Of a stretch of DNA of 64,000 nt, positions 36,490 to 47,700 are shown piece after piece; position 1 is the stretch's first letter, and every line of letters begins with the position of its first letter. The notes under the pieces were generated by a model. It was given only the letters and a program-made list of their open reading frames with translations. It made no database searches and was not told the origin of the DNA. The stretch is from Asticcacaulis taihuensis. Its GTDB lineage: Bacteria > Pseudomonadota > Alphaproteobacteria > Caulobacterales > Caulobacteraceae. Position numbers and translations under genes: made by a program. The stretch lies in assembly GCF_900100255.1 (NCBI RefSeq), contig NZ_FMTS01000003.1:371799-435798 (forward strand), in the 5' to 3' direction.

Positions 36490-36511
36490 TTGGAGCCATG
36501 TATCCAAAGGA

Positions 36512-36545
36512 AAAGCCCTTGCCGATGAAGCAAGGGCTTTTTTTA
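36512..36545. terminator. Terminator after flaF
   Basis: AAAGCCCTTGC (36512-36522) and GCAAGGGCTTT (36530-36540) form an 11-bp stem followed by a T-run. The stop codon of the convergent efflux channel gene lies in the T-run, so it may serve both. Confidence 0.9.
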
Positions 36546-37937
36546 TTCGGCCAGGTAACCGCCGCCCAGGGCGGCATAGAGGTTGATCAGGTTCAGCGAC
36601 CGCACCAGCCGGACAGCGATAAGCTGTTGCTGCGCGCCGTAAAGCGTGCGCTCGGCATCGGTCAGGGGCAGGCGGGAATCGATCCCGCGATCGAAGCGCG
36701 CCTGGGCGAGTGTACGGCTGTCCGCCGCGGCGGTAACCACATTTGTCTGCGCCGCCAGACGGTCGTCGATGGTAGACCGCGTGGCCAGTTGATCCGCGAC
36801 ATCGCGGAAGGCCGACTGGATGGCGCCTTCATATTGGGCGAGCGCGATGTCGCGGCTGGCCTTGCTTGCCGCCAGATTGGCTGTATTGGCGCCGCCGGCA
36901 AAGATCGGCACGGAAATGGACGGAGAGAAGGTCCATGTATCGGTGCCGTCGAACAGGTTGCCCAGGTCGGTCGATGCCTTGCCAACGCTTCCGGTGAGCG
37001 AGATGCGCGGGAAGAAGGCGGCACGGGCCGCTCCGATATCGGCATTGGCGGCTTTCAGGCTGTATTCCGCCGCCATGACGTCGGGGCGTTTCAGCAGGAT
37101 GTCAGAGGGCTGGCCGGCCGGCAGATCGGCCAGGATGGCGTGATCCGGGAAGCTGTCTGGCAGACGATCGGGCGCGATGTCATCCCCCACAAGCAGGCGC
37201 AGGGCGTTCCTGTCCTGTTGCACGGTGGCCGTCAGGGCGGCAACATCGGCGCGCGCCTGTTCCGTCAGAACCTGGCTCTGGCGCAGGGTCATCTGGTCAG
37301 TGCTGCCGAGATCGAAACGTTTCTGAGTCAGGCTGAGGCTTTCCTCACGCAGGCGCAGGGTCTCGGCCGACAGGCGCAACTGATCCTGGTCGGCGGCCAG
37401 GTTCATCCAGGCCGAAGCGACGGCGGAGATCAGGCTGATCTGCGCCGCCTTGCGGTTTTCCGCCACGGCGAAATAGTTTTGCAGGGCCGCCTGGCTGAGC
37501 GAGCGAACCCGGCCGAACAGGTCAAGCTCCCACGAGGCACCGATATTGGCGCTGTAAAGTTCGGTCGTGCCGATCGGCGTGCCGGTTGAATCGACCTCGC
37601 CGGTATTGCCGCGTGTGCCGGAAACCGTGCCGTTGACCGCCGGGAACAGGCTGGCACGCTGGATGCGGTATTGCGACCGCGCCTTTTCGACGTTCAGCAC
37701 CGCCACACGCAGGTCGCGATTATTGGCGAGAGCCTGTTCGATGACGCCTTGCAGGCGTTCGTCCAGAAAGACCTGACGCCACGGCAGGGTTTCCGCCGAT
37801 TGGCCTTGCGCGGTAGCCGCAGTGGGGAACTGGTCAGGTACGGGCAGGGCGGCGCGTTCATAACGGGGGGCCATGGTGCAGGCACTTAAAGCCACGAGGC
37901 CGGCGGCGAGCAGGGTGAGTTTGAGGAAAGACGTCAT
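36543..37937 (-). CDS. RND efflux outer-membrane channel lipoprotein, NodT family
   Basis: 464 residues. Lipoprotein signal with lipobox LSAC (Cys20). Two outer-membrane-efflux repeats, with long coiled-coil helices (for example RVAVLNVEKARSQYRI in the first and ADIGAARAAFFPRISL in the second), as in OprM/NodT channels. It forms the trimeric exit duct across the periplasm and outer membrane. Last gene of the adaptor-pump-channel operon; the ATG lies 2 bp after the pump stop. Confidence 0.94.
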   Translation of the reverse strand: MTSFLKLTLLAAGLVALSACTMAPRYERAALPVPDQFPTAATAQGQSAETLPWRQVFLDERLQGVIEQALANNRDLRVAVLNVEKARSQYRIQRASLFPAVNGTVSGTRGNTGEVDSTGTPIGTTELYSANIGASWELDLFGRVRSLSQAALQNYFAVAENRKAAQISLISAVASAWMNLAADQDQLRLSAETLRLREESLSLTQKRFDLGSTDQMTLRQSQVLTEQARADVAALTATVQQDRNALRLLVGDDIAPDRLPDSFPDHAILADLPAGQPSDILLKRPDVMAAEYSLKAANADIGAARAAFFPRISLTGSVGKASTDLGNLFDGTDTWTFSPSISVPIFAGGANTANLAASKASRDIALAQYEGAIQSAFRDVADQLATRSTIDDRLAAQTNVVTAAADSRTLAQARFDRGIDSRLPLTDAERTLYGAQQQLIAVRLVRSLNLINLYAALGGGYLAE

Positions 37938-37939
37938 CC

Positions 37940-40900
37940 TTAGTGTCCCGTATTGTCGGTGTCGGATTTATCGAGCAGGGCCATGGCCTCGCGTTCCAGC
38001 GCCAGCTTCTGGAGGTGTTTTTCATCGGCCTTGAATATCTTTTCAATGATGACGAAGAACAGGGGAATGAAGAAGATGGCCAGCAGGGTGGCGGACAGGA
38101 TGCCGCCGACCAGCCCGGTGCCGATGGCGTTCTGGCTGCCCGATCCCGCACCATTGGCGAAGAACAGGGGCAGGATGCCGAAGGTAAAGGCCAGCGACGT
38201 CATGATGATGGGCCGCAGGCGGATACGGACGGCCTCCAGCGTGGCGTCGATCAGGTTCATGCCGTTCTCGTGGTTGTGCTTGGCGAATTCCACGATAAGG
38301 ATGGCGTTCTTCGAGCTGAGGCCGATAATGGTCAGCAGGGCCACCTGAAGATAGATATCGTTGGTCAGGCCGCGCAGCATGGTGGCCAGCAGGGCGCCGA
38401 GCACGCCCAGCGGGATGACCATGACAATGGCGACGGGGATCGACCAGCTTTCATAGAGCGCCGCCAGCAGGATGAAGACCACGAAGATCGACAGGGCGTA
38501 AAGCATTGGGGCCTCGGCACCGGACTGCTTTTCCTGGAGCGACAGGCCGGTCCATTCGTAGGAAATGCCCGGCGGCAGGGTGGCGATGAGCTTCTCCATC
38601 TCGGCCATGGCCTGGCCGGAGGACTTGCCGGGCGCCGCCATGCCCTGGAGATTCATCGAGGGCGCGCCGTTATAGCGTTCGAGACGCGGCGAGCCATATT
38701 CCCAATGCGAGGTGGCAAAGGCCGTGAACGGCACCATCTGGCCCTTGTCGTTACGGACATACCACTGGCTGAGATCTTCCGGTTTCATGCGGAAGGGCGC
38801 ATCGGCCTGGACGAAGACCTTCTTGACGCGGTTGCGATCGATGAAGTCATTGACATAGGCGCCGCCCATGGCCGCCGACAGGGTGGCATTGATGTCGGAC
38901 AGGCTGACGCCCATTGCGCCGGCCGCGGCCTGATCGATCTCCAGCTTGAGTTCGGGCGTATCTTCCATGCCGTTCGGGCGGACGGCCATCAGGTTCGGAT
39001 TTTGCGCGGCCATGCCCAGCACCTGGTTGCGGGCATTGAGCAGGGCCGCGTGACCAAGGCCGCCGACATCCTTGAGCTGGAGGTCGAAACCGGACGAATT
39101 GCCCAGTTCGGTCACGGCCGGCGGCACGATGGCGAACGCCATGGCGTCACGAAACTGGCTGAAAGCGCCCATGGCGCGACCGGCGACGGCGGGCGCCTTA
39201 AGCTCAGGTTTGTGGCGTTTCTCGAAATCCTTCAGGCGTACGAAGGCCATGCCGGCGTTCTGGCCGGGACCGGAGAAGGAGAAACCGGATACAGTGAAGG
39301 CGGATTCGACGGCCGGGTCTTTCTTGAAGTGATCGGCAATCTGATCGAGCACGACATTGGTGCGCTCTTCGGTGGCGCCGGGCGGCAACTGGACGATGGT
39401 GAACAGGATGCCCTGGTCCTCGTCCGGCAGGAAGGAGGAGGGGATGCGCGTGAACAAAAGCACCATGACGCCGACAATGACGGCGAAGACAGTCATGTAG
39501 CGTGCCGACTGCCCCAGTATCTTGCGAACGATGTTGCGATAACCAGAGGCGGCGCGGTCGAAATTGCGGTTGAACCAGCCGAAGAAACCCTTCTTTTGCT
39601 GATGTTCGGCATCGGAAGCGCGCAGCAGGGTGGCGCACAGGGCCGGAGTCAGGACCAGGGCGACGACGACGGAGAGCGCCATGGCCGACACCAGGGTGAT
39701 GGAGAACTGGCGGTAGATGACGCCTTGCGACCCGCCGAAGAAGGCCATCGGAACAAACACCGCTGACAGGACGAGCGCGATCCCGATCAAGGCGCCGGTG
39801 ATCTCCTCCATCGACTTGATGGTGGCGGCCAGAGGTGGCAGCTTTTCCTCGTGCATGACGCGCTCGACATTTTCGACCACGACAATGGCGTCATCGACCA
39901 GCAGGCCGATGGCCAGCACCAGTCCGAACAGGGTCAGGGTGTTGATCGAATAGCCGAAGGCGGCCAGCACACCGAAGGTGCCGAGCAGGACCACCGGCAC
40001 GGCGATGGTCGGGATCAGCGTGGCCCGCCAGTTCTGCAGGAAGAGGAACATGACGAAGAAGACGAGCACGACGGCCTCGATCAGCGTCTTGACGACCTCA
40101 TGGATCGACAGATTGATAAAGGGCGTGGTGTCGAACGGCACGACATAGTGGTAGCCCTTGGGGAACTGCTTCGACAGTTCATCCATCTTGGCCTTGACGG
40201 CCTTGGCGGTATCCAGGGCGTTGGCGCCGGTGGCCAGGCTGATGGCGACGCCGGTGGCCGGACGGCCATCGTACTTGACTGTACCGCCATACTGCTGGGC
40301 GCCCAGTTCGATGCGCGCGACGTCCTCAAGATGTACGACGGCGCCATTAGCAGAATCCTTGACAATGATCCGGCGGAACTGATCGATATTGGTCAGGCGG
40401 GACTGGGCCGTGATGGTGGCGTTAAGCGCGGTGCCCTTGACCGCGGGCAGCCCGCCCAACTGACCGGCGGACACCTGGGTGTTCTGGGCGCGGATGGCGG
40501 CAATGACATCCGTCGGCGTCAGGCTGTAGCTGGTCAGCTTGGCGGGATCGAGCCAGATGCGCATGGCGTATTGCGCGCCGAAGTTCTGAATGGTGCCGAC
40601 GCCGTCGACGCGGCTGATCTGGTCGACCAGGGTGGAGGACATATAGTCGCCGAGGTCTGTGTCGCTGACCGCCTTGTCGTCGGAATAGAGGCCGATAACC
40701 ATCAGGAAGCCGCTCGTCGCCTTGGCGACGGTCAGGCCCTGCTGTTGCACTTCCTGCGGCAGGAGCGGCACTGCCGACTGGAGCTTGTTCTGAACCTGAA
40801 CCTGGGCAATATCGGGGTCCGTGCCGGCCTTGAAGGTCAGGGTGACGCTGGCCGCGCCGCTCGAATCCGAGGTCGAGTTCATATAGAGCAGGCCGTCAAT

Positions 40901-41116
40901 GCCCTTCATCTGCTGCTCGACGATCTGGGTTACCGAATCTTCGACCGTCTTGGCCGAGGCGCCCGGATAGAAGGCGCTGACCGACACCTGGGGCAGGGCG
41001 ATCTGCGGATATTGCGCCACCGGCAGGTTGGCGATCGACAGCAGACCGGCCATCATGATGACGATGGCGACGACCCAGGCGAAGATGGGGCGATGAATAA
41101 AGAAGCGCGAAATCAT
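37940..41116 (-). CDS. RND multidrug efflux pump, AcrB/MexB (HAE1) type
   Basis: 1058 residues, the standard length. N-terminus [19 protein letters not shown] is typical of AcrB. Twelve transmembrane helices with two large periplasmic loops; the proton-relay helix reads [20 protein letters not shown] (paired Asp residues). The pore and exit loops, including GEVQQQ-like [10 protein letters not shown], match hydrophobe/amphiphile pumps rather than metal pumps. It exports drugs, bile-salt-like compounds or solvents, using the proton gradient. Middle gene of the operon. Confidence 0.96.
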   Translation of the reverse strand: MISRFFIHRPIFAWVVAIVIMMAGLLSIANLPVAQYPQIALPQVSVSAFYPGASAKTVEDSVTQIVEQQMKGIDGLLYMNSTSDSSGAASVTLTFKAGTDPDIAQVQVQNKLQSAVPLLPQEVQQQGLTVAKATSGFLMVIGLYSDDKAVSDTDLGDYMSSTLVDQISRVDGVGTIQNFGAQYAMRIWLDPAKLTSYSLTPTDVIAAIRAQNTQVSAGQLGGLPAVKGTALNATITAQSRLTNIDQFRRIIVKDSANGAVVHLEDVARIELGAQQYGGTVKYDGRPATGVAISLATGANALDTAKAVKAKMDELSKQFPKGYHYVVPFDTTPFINLSIHEVVKTLIEAVVLVFFVMFLFLQNWRATLIPTIAVPVVLLGTFGVLAAFGYSINTLTLFGLVLAIGLLVDDAIVVVENVERVMHEEKLPPLAATIKSMEEITGALIGIALVLSAVFVPMAFFGGSQGVIYRQFSITLVSAMALSVVVALVLTPALCATLLRASDAEHQQKKGFFGWFNRNFDRAASGYRNIVRKILGQSARYMTVFAVIVGVMVLLFTRIPSSFLPDEDQGILFTIVQLPPGATEERTNVVLDQIADHFKKDPAVESAFTVSGFSFSGPGQNAGMAFVRLKDFEKRHKPELKAPAVAGRAMGAFSQFRDAMAFAIVPPAVTELGNSSGFDLQLKDVGGLGHAALLNARNQVLGMAAQNPNLMAVRPNGMEDTPELKLEIDQAAAGAMGVSLSDINATLSAAMGGAYVNDFIDRNRVKKVFVQADAPFRMKPEDLSQWYVRNDKGQMVPFTAFATSHWEYGSPRLERYNGAPSMNLQGMAAPGKSSGQAMAEMEKLIATLPPGISYEWTGLSLQEKQSGAEAPMLYALSIFVVFILLAALYESWSIPVAIVMVIPLGVLGALLATMLRGLTNDIYLQVALLTIIGLSSKNAILIVEFAKHNHENGMNLIDATLEAVRIRLRPIIMTSLAFTFGILPLFFANGAGSGSQNAIGTGLVGGILSATLLAIFFIPLFFVIIEKIFKADEKHLQKLALEREAMALLDKSDTDNTGH

Positions 41117-41202
41117 GCCGGTATCCTTGAGGCCGTATCGGGGCCCGTCTCAGAGGGCGGTGTCCGTGACGGACGGGTTCAGATTGGACAGGTTGTCCGT
41201 AA

Positions 41203-42363
41203 TTACTTTTCAGCGGCCGCGCCCATGATGGCCGGCTTGACCGGCGCATCGGGCTGCACCTTTTGCAGACCTTCGACTATCACGCGTTCTCCGGGCTGGA
41301 GACCGCCGGTGACGAGCCACTTGTCACCCACGGTCTGCGCCACCTGGATGGGGCGAACGGCGGCCTTGTTGTCCTTCGTCACCACCATGACCAGGGCATT
41401 GCCCTTGGGATCGCGGGTCACGGCCGGCTGCGGCACCAGTATGCCGTTATTGACCACGCCGGAGACGATGCGCGCCTTGGCGAACATGCCGGGCAGCAGG
41501 GTGCGGTTCGGATTGGGGAACAGGGCGCGCAGGGTCACAGTGCCGGTGGCTTCGTCAACCGATACGCCGGAAAACTGGAGCTTGCCTTTCAGCGGGTAGA
41601 CCGTGCCGTCCTGCAGGATCAGTTCGACATCGGCCGTATTGGCCTCGCCAACCGTGCCCGAAGCGGCGGCGCGCTGAAGCGCCATCACATCGTTTACCGA
41701 TTGATTGATGTCGAGATAGATCTGGTCGATATTCTGTATCTTCGCCAGTTCCGTGGCCTGCGAGGCGGTAACCAGTGCGCCGGGCGTGACCGACGACTTG
41801 CTGATGACGCCGGAAATCGGTGCGATCACCTTGGTATATTGCAGATTGATGCCGGCCGTTTGCAGGGCGGCATTGGCAGAGGCGACGGAGGCATCGGCTT
41901 GGGCCAGCGCAGCCTGCGCGTCGTCGTTATCCTGTTTGGACACCGCGTTGATTTTGACCAGCTCGGCATAGCGTTCGGCCTTGAGTTTGGCCGTCGTCTG
42001 TGCCGCCTTCGCCTGAGCCACCGCCGCCTGGGCGCTGGCATATTGGGCCTGGAAGGGCGCCGGATCGATCTGGTAGAGCGACTGGCCTTGTTTGACATAG
42101 CCGCCTTCGATGAAGAGGCGCGACTTGATGATGCCGCCGACCTGCGGGCGAACTTCGGAGTCCAGATAAGCCGACGTGCGCCCGGAGAGTTCCGCGGTCA
42201 TGCTGACCGGGCCAGAACTGACCACGACGACGCCGACATCGGTAGCGCCGCCCATGGGCATGGCCGCCGGTTTCTTGCCGCAGGCCGTAACGCCGAGGCT
42301 GAGCGCCAGCAGGACCGCCACGGACACAGCGCCGGTTTTCAGAGAGGAATGGGGCGGTTTCAT
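41203..42363 (-). CDS. RND efflux periplasmic adaptor (membrane fusion protein) lipoprotein
   Basis: 386 residues from the ATG at 42363 (GGAG 9 bp upstream); a longer in-frame start lies in the promoter region. Lipoprotein signal with GVTAC lipobox. Order: lipoyl/barrel-sandwich segment (SEVRPQVGGIIKSRLFIEGGYVK), alpha-hairpin coiled coil (about 95-165), second lipoyl half (KVIAPISGVISKS), beta-barrel and membrane-proximal domains. It bridges pump and outer-membrane channel. First gene of the operon, under the divergent TetR region. Confidence 0.94.
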   Translation of the reverse strand: MKPPHSSLKTGAVSVAVLLALSLGVTACGKKPAAMPMGGATDVGVVVVSSGPVSMTAELSGRTSAYLDSEVRPQVGGIIKSRLFIEGGYVKQGQSLYQIDPAPFQAQYASAQAAVAQAKAAQTTAKLKAERYAELVKINAVSKQDNDDAQAALAQADASVASANAALQTAGINLQYTKVIAPISGVISKSSVTPGALVTASQATELAKIQNIDQIYLDINQSVNDVMALQRAAASGTVGEANTADVELILQDGTVYPLKGKLQFSGVSVDEATGTVTLRALFPNPNRTLLPGMFAKARIVSGVVNNGILVPQPAVTRDPKGNALVMVVTKDNKAAVRPIQVAQTVGDKWLVTGGLQPGERVIVEGLQKVQPDAPVKPAIMGAAAEK

Positions 42364-42435
42364 GCGGAAAGTCTCCGGTCTGTCGGGCTTCAGAGGGTAG
42401 TGCAGCAGATATGCGGAACTATTTTGCAGTGCAGA

Positions 42436-42492
42436 CTGACAAATAAGCGTCAGCATAGTCACAAATGGCGTGAGAGTGAACGATCATTCTCA
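42436..42492. promoter_or_regulatory. Candidate TetR operators between efflux operon and regulator
   Basis: TGAGAGTGA (42471-42479) and TCATTCTCA (42484-42492) form a 22-bp pseudo-palindrome with one mismatch. CTGAC (42436-42440) and GTCAG (42449-42453) form a second dyad. Both lie in the 227-bp divergent gap, where TetR-type efflux repressors usually bind. Confidence 0.5.
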
Positions 42493-42590
42493 TTTTTCTG
42501 GCAGTAAGCGGCTTTTGGGTGTAAGTCAATTGCACCGCCACATTAAAAAATGTTCAGATCCCTGTGTCGGCAAGGAATTTGCGTAAAAGA

Positions 42591-43220
42591 ATGAGTAACC
42601 CTGTTACAGAAAGCGGCGCTATACCAATGCCGCGCCAGAGCCGTGAGGAACGTCAGCAGCACATACTGAATGCGGCTCTGCGCTGTGTCAGGCGTTCGGG
42701 TTTCCATGGCGCCAGCATGTCCGATATTGCTTCAGAGGCGAAGATGAGCGTCGGCGTGATCTATCGCTACTTCGCCAACAAGGAAGCCATTGTCGAGGCC
42801 ATCGTCGCCAACGATCTGGCGGAAATGCGCGCCATGTTCGCCGAATGGGAAAGCGTGCCTGACGACGCCTTGCTGGATACCTTGCTGGATACGCTGGAGC
42901 GGGCGATCGAGCATAAATACACGCTGAATAATGCCGGCCTGGCGCTCGAAGTCCTGGCCGAAGCGGCGCGCAATCCGCGTGTGGCGGCCATTGTCGAAAG
43001 GGCCGATGTGCAGGAGCGTGACCTGGGGCGCTCGCTGTACCGCCGGATTTCACCCGGCCGAAATCAGGGCCAGCTTGAGGCGCGCGGCGAAATTATCAGC
43101 ATGATTTTCGACGGCATGATGATCCGGGCGATCTCAAATCCGCAGAGCGACCGCCAGGCGCTGCTTGCAGCTCTGCGTCAGGTGATGACCGTGCTTTTCA
43201 CCTTGCCCGATCATCCGTAG
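42591..43220 (+). CDS. TetR-family transcriptional regulator
   Basis: 209 residues from ATG at 42591; a GTG nine codons earlier and an ATG at 42627 are alternatives. The DNA-binding helix-turn-helix lies in the first 65 residues (RQQHILNAALRCVRRSGF, MSDIASEAKMSVGVIYRYF, NKEAIVEAIV). The C-terminal ligand-binding helices are variable (TetR_C-like). It is divergent from the RND operon, so it very likely represses the pump until an inducer binds. Confidence 0.92.
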   Translation: MSNPVTESGAIPMPRQSREERQQHILNAALRCVRRSGFHGASMSDIASEAKMSVGVIYRYFANKEAIVEAIVANDLAEMRAMFAEWESVPDDALLDTLLDTLERAIEHKYTLNNAGLALEVLAEAARNPRVAAIVERADVQERDLGRSLYRRISPGRNQGQLEARGEIISMIFDGMMIRAISNPQSDRQALLAALRQVMTVLFTLPDHP

Positions 43221-43232
43221 AAGCGCGGTCGA

Positions 43233-44201
43233 TTACAAATGTTCGCGTAACCAGGCCGACGTATCGCTGAAGGCTTTTTCGGCAACCGCGGAAATCGAGA
43301 CGGCTTCAAGAAAACTGTGCGTGGCGCCTTCATAAATGACGGCGCGGGTCTCGACGCCGGCGCTGCGCAGGCGGCCGTCCAGAAGCAGGCTTTGTGTGGT
43401 TAGCACGTCGCATTGCGGCACGCACAGGAAGGCGGGCGGCAGGTCATACAGGTCCGCCAGCAGGGGCACGGCCAGCGGGTTTGAACGGTCCGGGTCGCCA
43501 GCGAGGTATTGAGACCAGAAATAGGCCATTTCTTCGGCCGTCAGCATATAGTCCGGCCCGCCATACTTGCGGACGTCGTCCGCCGAAAGGTCGATGCCGA
43601 AAGCGCCGTAGTTGAATACCAGTGCGCGCAGTCTATTGCCGGCTCCGGTATCGCGCAGAGAAAGCGCTGCGCTCAAGGACAGGTTGGCGCCAGCGGAATC
43701 ACCGCCCAGGGCCAGCCGGTCGGCATTGATATCGAGAGAGGGCGCGTGTTCATGCACATGGCGCACGACAGCGACGACCTGTTCAAGCGCCACAGGGAAA
43801 CGTGCTTCGGGCGACAGTGAATAATCGACACCGATGACGCAGATGCCCGCACGCGCCGCATATTCACGCATGATGCGGTCATGCGTGTCGAGGCTGAACA
43901 TCACCCAGCCGCCGCCATGGACATAGATCATGGCGGGCTTGTTCGCGGTGCTGTCCGGGTTATAGACGCGGATGCGAACGTCGCCGTGCGGCGTCGGGAC
44001 ACTGTGTTCAATTGTGGAAAACATGACTGGTCCGCCGGCTACCCATGGCGCGCGCACCTTTTCAGCCACCAGACGGGCATTGACGGCATTTTTCTCCAGA
44101 CCGGCGCCATGCGTGACATAGGCTTCACCGGTGATCCGGATAAAATCGCGCACGCCGGGATCGAGTTTCGGGGTGGTCTGGGGTGAAGTCGTATTGAGCA
44201 C
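43233..44201 (-). CDS. Alpha/beta hydrolase, hormone-sensitive-lipase-like esterase
   Basis: 322 residues from a GTG with AGGA 8 bp upstream. The oxyanion-hole motif is HGGG (95-98). The nucleophile is Ser169 in GGDSAGANL. The acid and base are probably Asp in CVPQCDVLTT and His in GATHSFLE. These are typical of the HSL/family IV esterases that hydrolyse short-chain esters in the cytoplasm; no signal peptide. Substrate unknown. Convergent with the TetR gene (12-bp gap). Confidence 0.88.
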   Translation of the reverse strand: MLNTTSPQTTPKLDPGVRDFIRITGEAYVTHGAGLEKNAVNARLVAEKVRAPWVAGGPVMFSTIEHSVPTPHGDVRIRVYNPDSTANKPAMIYVHGGGWVMFSLDTHDRIMREYAARAGICVIGVDYSLSPEARFPVALEQVVAVVRHVHEHAPSLDINADRLALGGDSAGANLSLSAALSLRDTGAGNRLRALVFNYGAFGIDLSADDVRKYGGPDYMLTAEEMAYFWSQYLAGDPDRSNPLAVPLLADLYDLPPAFLCVPQCDVLTTQSLLLDGRLRSAGVETRAVIYEGATHSFLEAVSISAVAEKAFSDTSAWLREHL

Positions 44202-44305
44202 AATTGAATCCTGTAACGCGAGATCAATGATCTTTTAGCGGCGCGAGGTCTGACCGGACTACGATGTGCGGATCAATTAATGTTCCGAACGGGCCAAAGG
44301 ACCGG
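44202..44305. other. Upstream region of the esterase gene
   Basis: About 100 bp between the esterase start and the end of the small secreted protein gene. It must hold the esterase promoter or allow readthrough; no clear signal was found. Confidence 0.3.
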
Positions 44306-44764
44306 TTACCGGCTGGCGGTCGCCAGATAATCGGCGGCGGTCGTCGGGCCTTTCGCGGCGGTGTCGGTGTGTTCGGCTATATATTTGCGGATCTCGAAGA
44401 AGAAGTTCGAACCGGACGGCAGGCCGACCTTGTCCCAGGCAGCATCAAGCGCCGCGGCTTTTTCCGGCGGGGTGTGGGCCGGCTGGATAAGCATGAAATC
44501 CCAGTCGGCACCGTCGCTGTGGACGTACAGCTGGCGCGGAGGCAGGCCGGCGAGTTTGTTGGCCTCGTCGCATTTGGCGATGAATTCGAGAAAGGCCTGA
44601 TGCTGACCGGGGGCAATGCGGTAAATTTCAACCTGAGTCAGAGGCACCGGCGTGGGGGCGGGGGCAGGCGCAATGGCGGGACTGATTGTGGGTGTTTTGG
44701 GTTTGGCGAAGGCAGGCGTGACGGCCGTCAGGAGACCGGCGGCGATAAGAATGGATTTGATCAT
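44306..44764 (-). CDS. Small secreted protein of unknown function
   Basis: 152 residues, signal peptide 1-20 (LLTAVTPAFA), a short Pro/Ala linker, then a compact domain. The start of that domain, LTQVEIYRIAPGQHQAFLEFI, and the later WDFMLIQPA look like the ferredoxin-like fold of ABM/NIPSNAP proteins, but this is only a pattern resemblance. Its ATG overlaps the stop of the propeller-amidohydrolase gene (ATGA), so it is the last member of the coupled set. Confidence 0.65.
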   Translation of the reverse strand: MIKSILIAAGLLTAVTPAFAKPKTPTISPAIAPAPAPTPVPLTQVEIYRIAPGQHQAFLEFIAKCDEANKLAGLPPRQLYVHSDGADWDFMLIQPAHTPPEKAAALDAAWDKVGLPSGSNFFFEIRKYIAEHTDTAAKGPTTAADYLATASR

Positions 44765-47700
44765 TTGCGGGCTCCGGTGGCGGGATATTCATCGGCGAAC
44801 CATGGCGTGACGGCGGGGAGCTTATCTGGCCACACCTGGCTCAAATCAGCGGCATCATAAAGACGGCCGTTTTTCATAACCTGGTCGATCTTCAAGGCAT
44901 TAGTGATGTCGGTGCGCGGATCGGCGTCGAGGATCAGCAGGTCGGCAAACTTGCCAGGCGTCAGGCTGCCGATTTCACCAACACGGCCGATGGTTTCGGC
45001 CGAACCGAGCGTGCCGGCGTGCAGGGCTTCTTCCGGCGTCATTCCAGTGATATTTGGGCCACCCATGACGTGCGCTTCCAGCTCCCAGTGGAAGCCAACG
45101 CCCGGCGTATTGCCGTGGGCGCCGATGCCCACCAGTCCGCCGGCGCGCTGGATATCCGCCGCCCCCTTGGCCACGGTCGGGAAGGCATATTCTGACAAGG
45201 GCAGCCACTGGTCGAGGCGCGTGGTCATCTGCGCCAGGGCGAAATGCGGTGTGTAATAGCGGTACTTCTCGCTCGATGATGGGTTGTCACGGGCGATAAA
45301 ATAGTCCTGACCTGTGGCGCCGCCATTGGTGATCTGCAAGGTGGTCGTATAGCTCGTCCGGCTCTGCGCCAGAAGCTGGATGACGTCCTTGTAGATCGGC
45401 AGGGCGACGAGGGCGTGTTCGTTGCCGGAATAGCCGTCCATGATCTGGCTGAGGTCGAGCTTGAGCGACAGGGCGCCTTCTGTAGTTGGTTGCAGGTCTT
45501 CGGCCAGCGCCGCCATCTGCACCCATTCGCGCACCTTGCGGGAGCCGACGCGGTAGGACTTGATATTGCTCAGGCCATAGTCGGCATGGAAGCGGCTCAG
45601 AACCTTCTTCGTTTCTTCCAGCGATGAGAAGCGATTGAAGCTGAACAGCGCCATGCCGGTCGAAGGCAGGCGCGGACCTGTCATCAGGCCGGCGTCGAGC
45701 ATGTCCTTGTAGGCGATCTCGTCAACGGTCAGGGTCGAGGGGTCGAAACTGGTGGTCACGCCGTAAGCCAGACGTTCGCGCAAAGACCAGTCTTCTGTAT
45801 CGAGCACCTCGCGGCGCACCGTGCCGATATGGTCGTGAGTGTCGATAAAGCCGGGCATGATCGTCTTGCCAGTGACATCGCGCATGGTCACATCGGCCGG
45901 AACGGTGAAACTGCCGCGTGGGCCGATTTTGGCGATGCGATTGCCGTCGATCAGGATATCGGCATCAGGGACGGCCGGCGCATCCATCGGCAGGGCCGTG
46001 GCGCCGCGCAGCAGCAGCAAGCCCTTCGGTTCATCACGCGGTACGATGACATCGGCATGGAAGCGGTCCGGCTTGCCTGGATCAGCCGACCAGTTCGGCT
46101 GATCGTCAAAGGTGATGCTGTCGAGCGAGCGCTTGTAGAAGGTCGAGCCCAGGGCATAGGTCAGGGTCTTGCCATCCGCCGACCATTCCATGAAGTCGGC
46201 GCCGACATCGGTGATGCGGCGGTGCTTCACCTTCGGATCGGACAGGTCGACCTGTTTCACATCGGCTGCCGGACGTTCGATGACGTGCAACTGCTGGCCG
46301 ATGATGGCGGCGATCCACTTGCCATCGGGTGACAGACGGACGGCATCCACCGGCACCGGACCATCCTGAAAATACCAGCCGGGACCGTTGACCGAAACGA
46401 TGTCGGACTGGGCGCCGGTTTTGAGGTCGATGCGCGACAGGCCGGCGCCGGTTTGCAGGTAGGCGGTATCGGGCTCATTCGTGAAGGTCGGGCGTTGTCC
46501 CATATAGGTTGTCACGATATCGCGCGGTGCTGAGCCATTCACGGGCAGGCTGACCAGGGTCGCCTCACGCGTAGCGCCATATTCCATGTAAAGCCGCAAA
46601 CGGTCGCGCTGGGGCGAGCGCTCGGCCAACACCTGCGTGCCGTCGGGCGTGAAGACCGGGTAGGTGTAGTAGTCTGGACGCAGGCTGATCTTCTTGGGCG
46701 CAGAGCCATCGAGGGCCACTGTCCAGACATCGCCGGCCTGGCGTGCCGACCAGGTGACGAAGGTGAGCGCCTTGCCATCAGGCGACCACGACGGCTGCCA
46801 GCCATCGGCGATCTCATTCGGTTTCGCGTCGCCCGTGAGCGGCATGACATAGACCTTGCCGAGCGCCGAGAAGGCCAGTTGCGACCCATCCGGTGACATC
46901 TGGGGCGTCTGGATGATGTGGGCGTGGATCGGGCCGGTGTCTTCGGTGATTTTTTGCCGACTGAGGGCGCCCAACGCTAGCTGCACATGGGCCGTGAAGG
47001 GGATCGGCGTGGCAGTGCCATCGAGCGCGATACGCTGGAACTTGCCGCCGACCGTAATCAAGATCGAGCGGCTATCCGGCGCGAAGGTATAGCGCGGCAG
47101 GAGGTCCAGCCAACTATTGGCCTGGAGCTGGTCGTGCGTTACCGGGAAGGCCAGCCACTTGTCTTCGCCGGTTTGCAGGTCGCGCAGGCGCAGGCCGGTC
47201 TGGTTATCAAAGCGCGTGGCATAGGCGAGGTAACGGCCATCCGGCGACACGGCCGGGCGGAAATAGGCGCCGGGATTGCGGCTGTGGCCGGAGCCATTTG
47301 GCTCGGCGATAATCGCGGTTTCTGCGCCAGTGGCGAGGTCGCGTTTAATGATGGTCCATTCGTCGCGCTGGTCGGGATCGACCGGGCCGACATGGCGGGC
47401 CATATAAAGCGACCTGCCGTCAGGTGACGGCGTGGCACCCAGGGTGCTTAGCCAGGCATCGCGAGCCTGATCGGCAGTGGCCTTGGTCGGGATGACGAGC
47501 TTCTCTGCGCCATCCAGGCTATATTGCCACAGCTCATAGGCATTATAGCTGGGGCGATAGCGGCTGAGATACACCGTCTGGCCGTCCGGCGCCCATTCGG
47601 GCGACACCAGCACGGTATCATCATCGCCGAAACTGACCTGACGCGCGCCGGTGCCGTCGGCCTTCATGACCCAGAGATTGTCGGCGCCGGAGGCGTCGCT

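Noticed and set aside
37943..41599. Two very long open frames on the plus strand (607 and 582 codons) opposite the RND pump and adaptor
   Set aside because: They mirror codon bias of the AcrB and adaptor genes, are rich in Gly/Arg/Asp/Gln/His and have no family motif.
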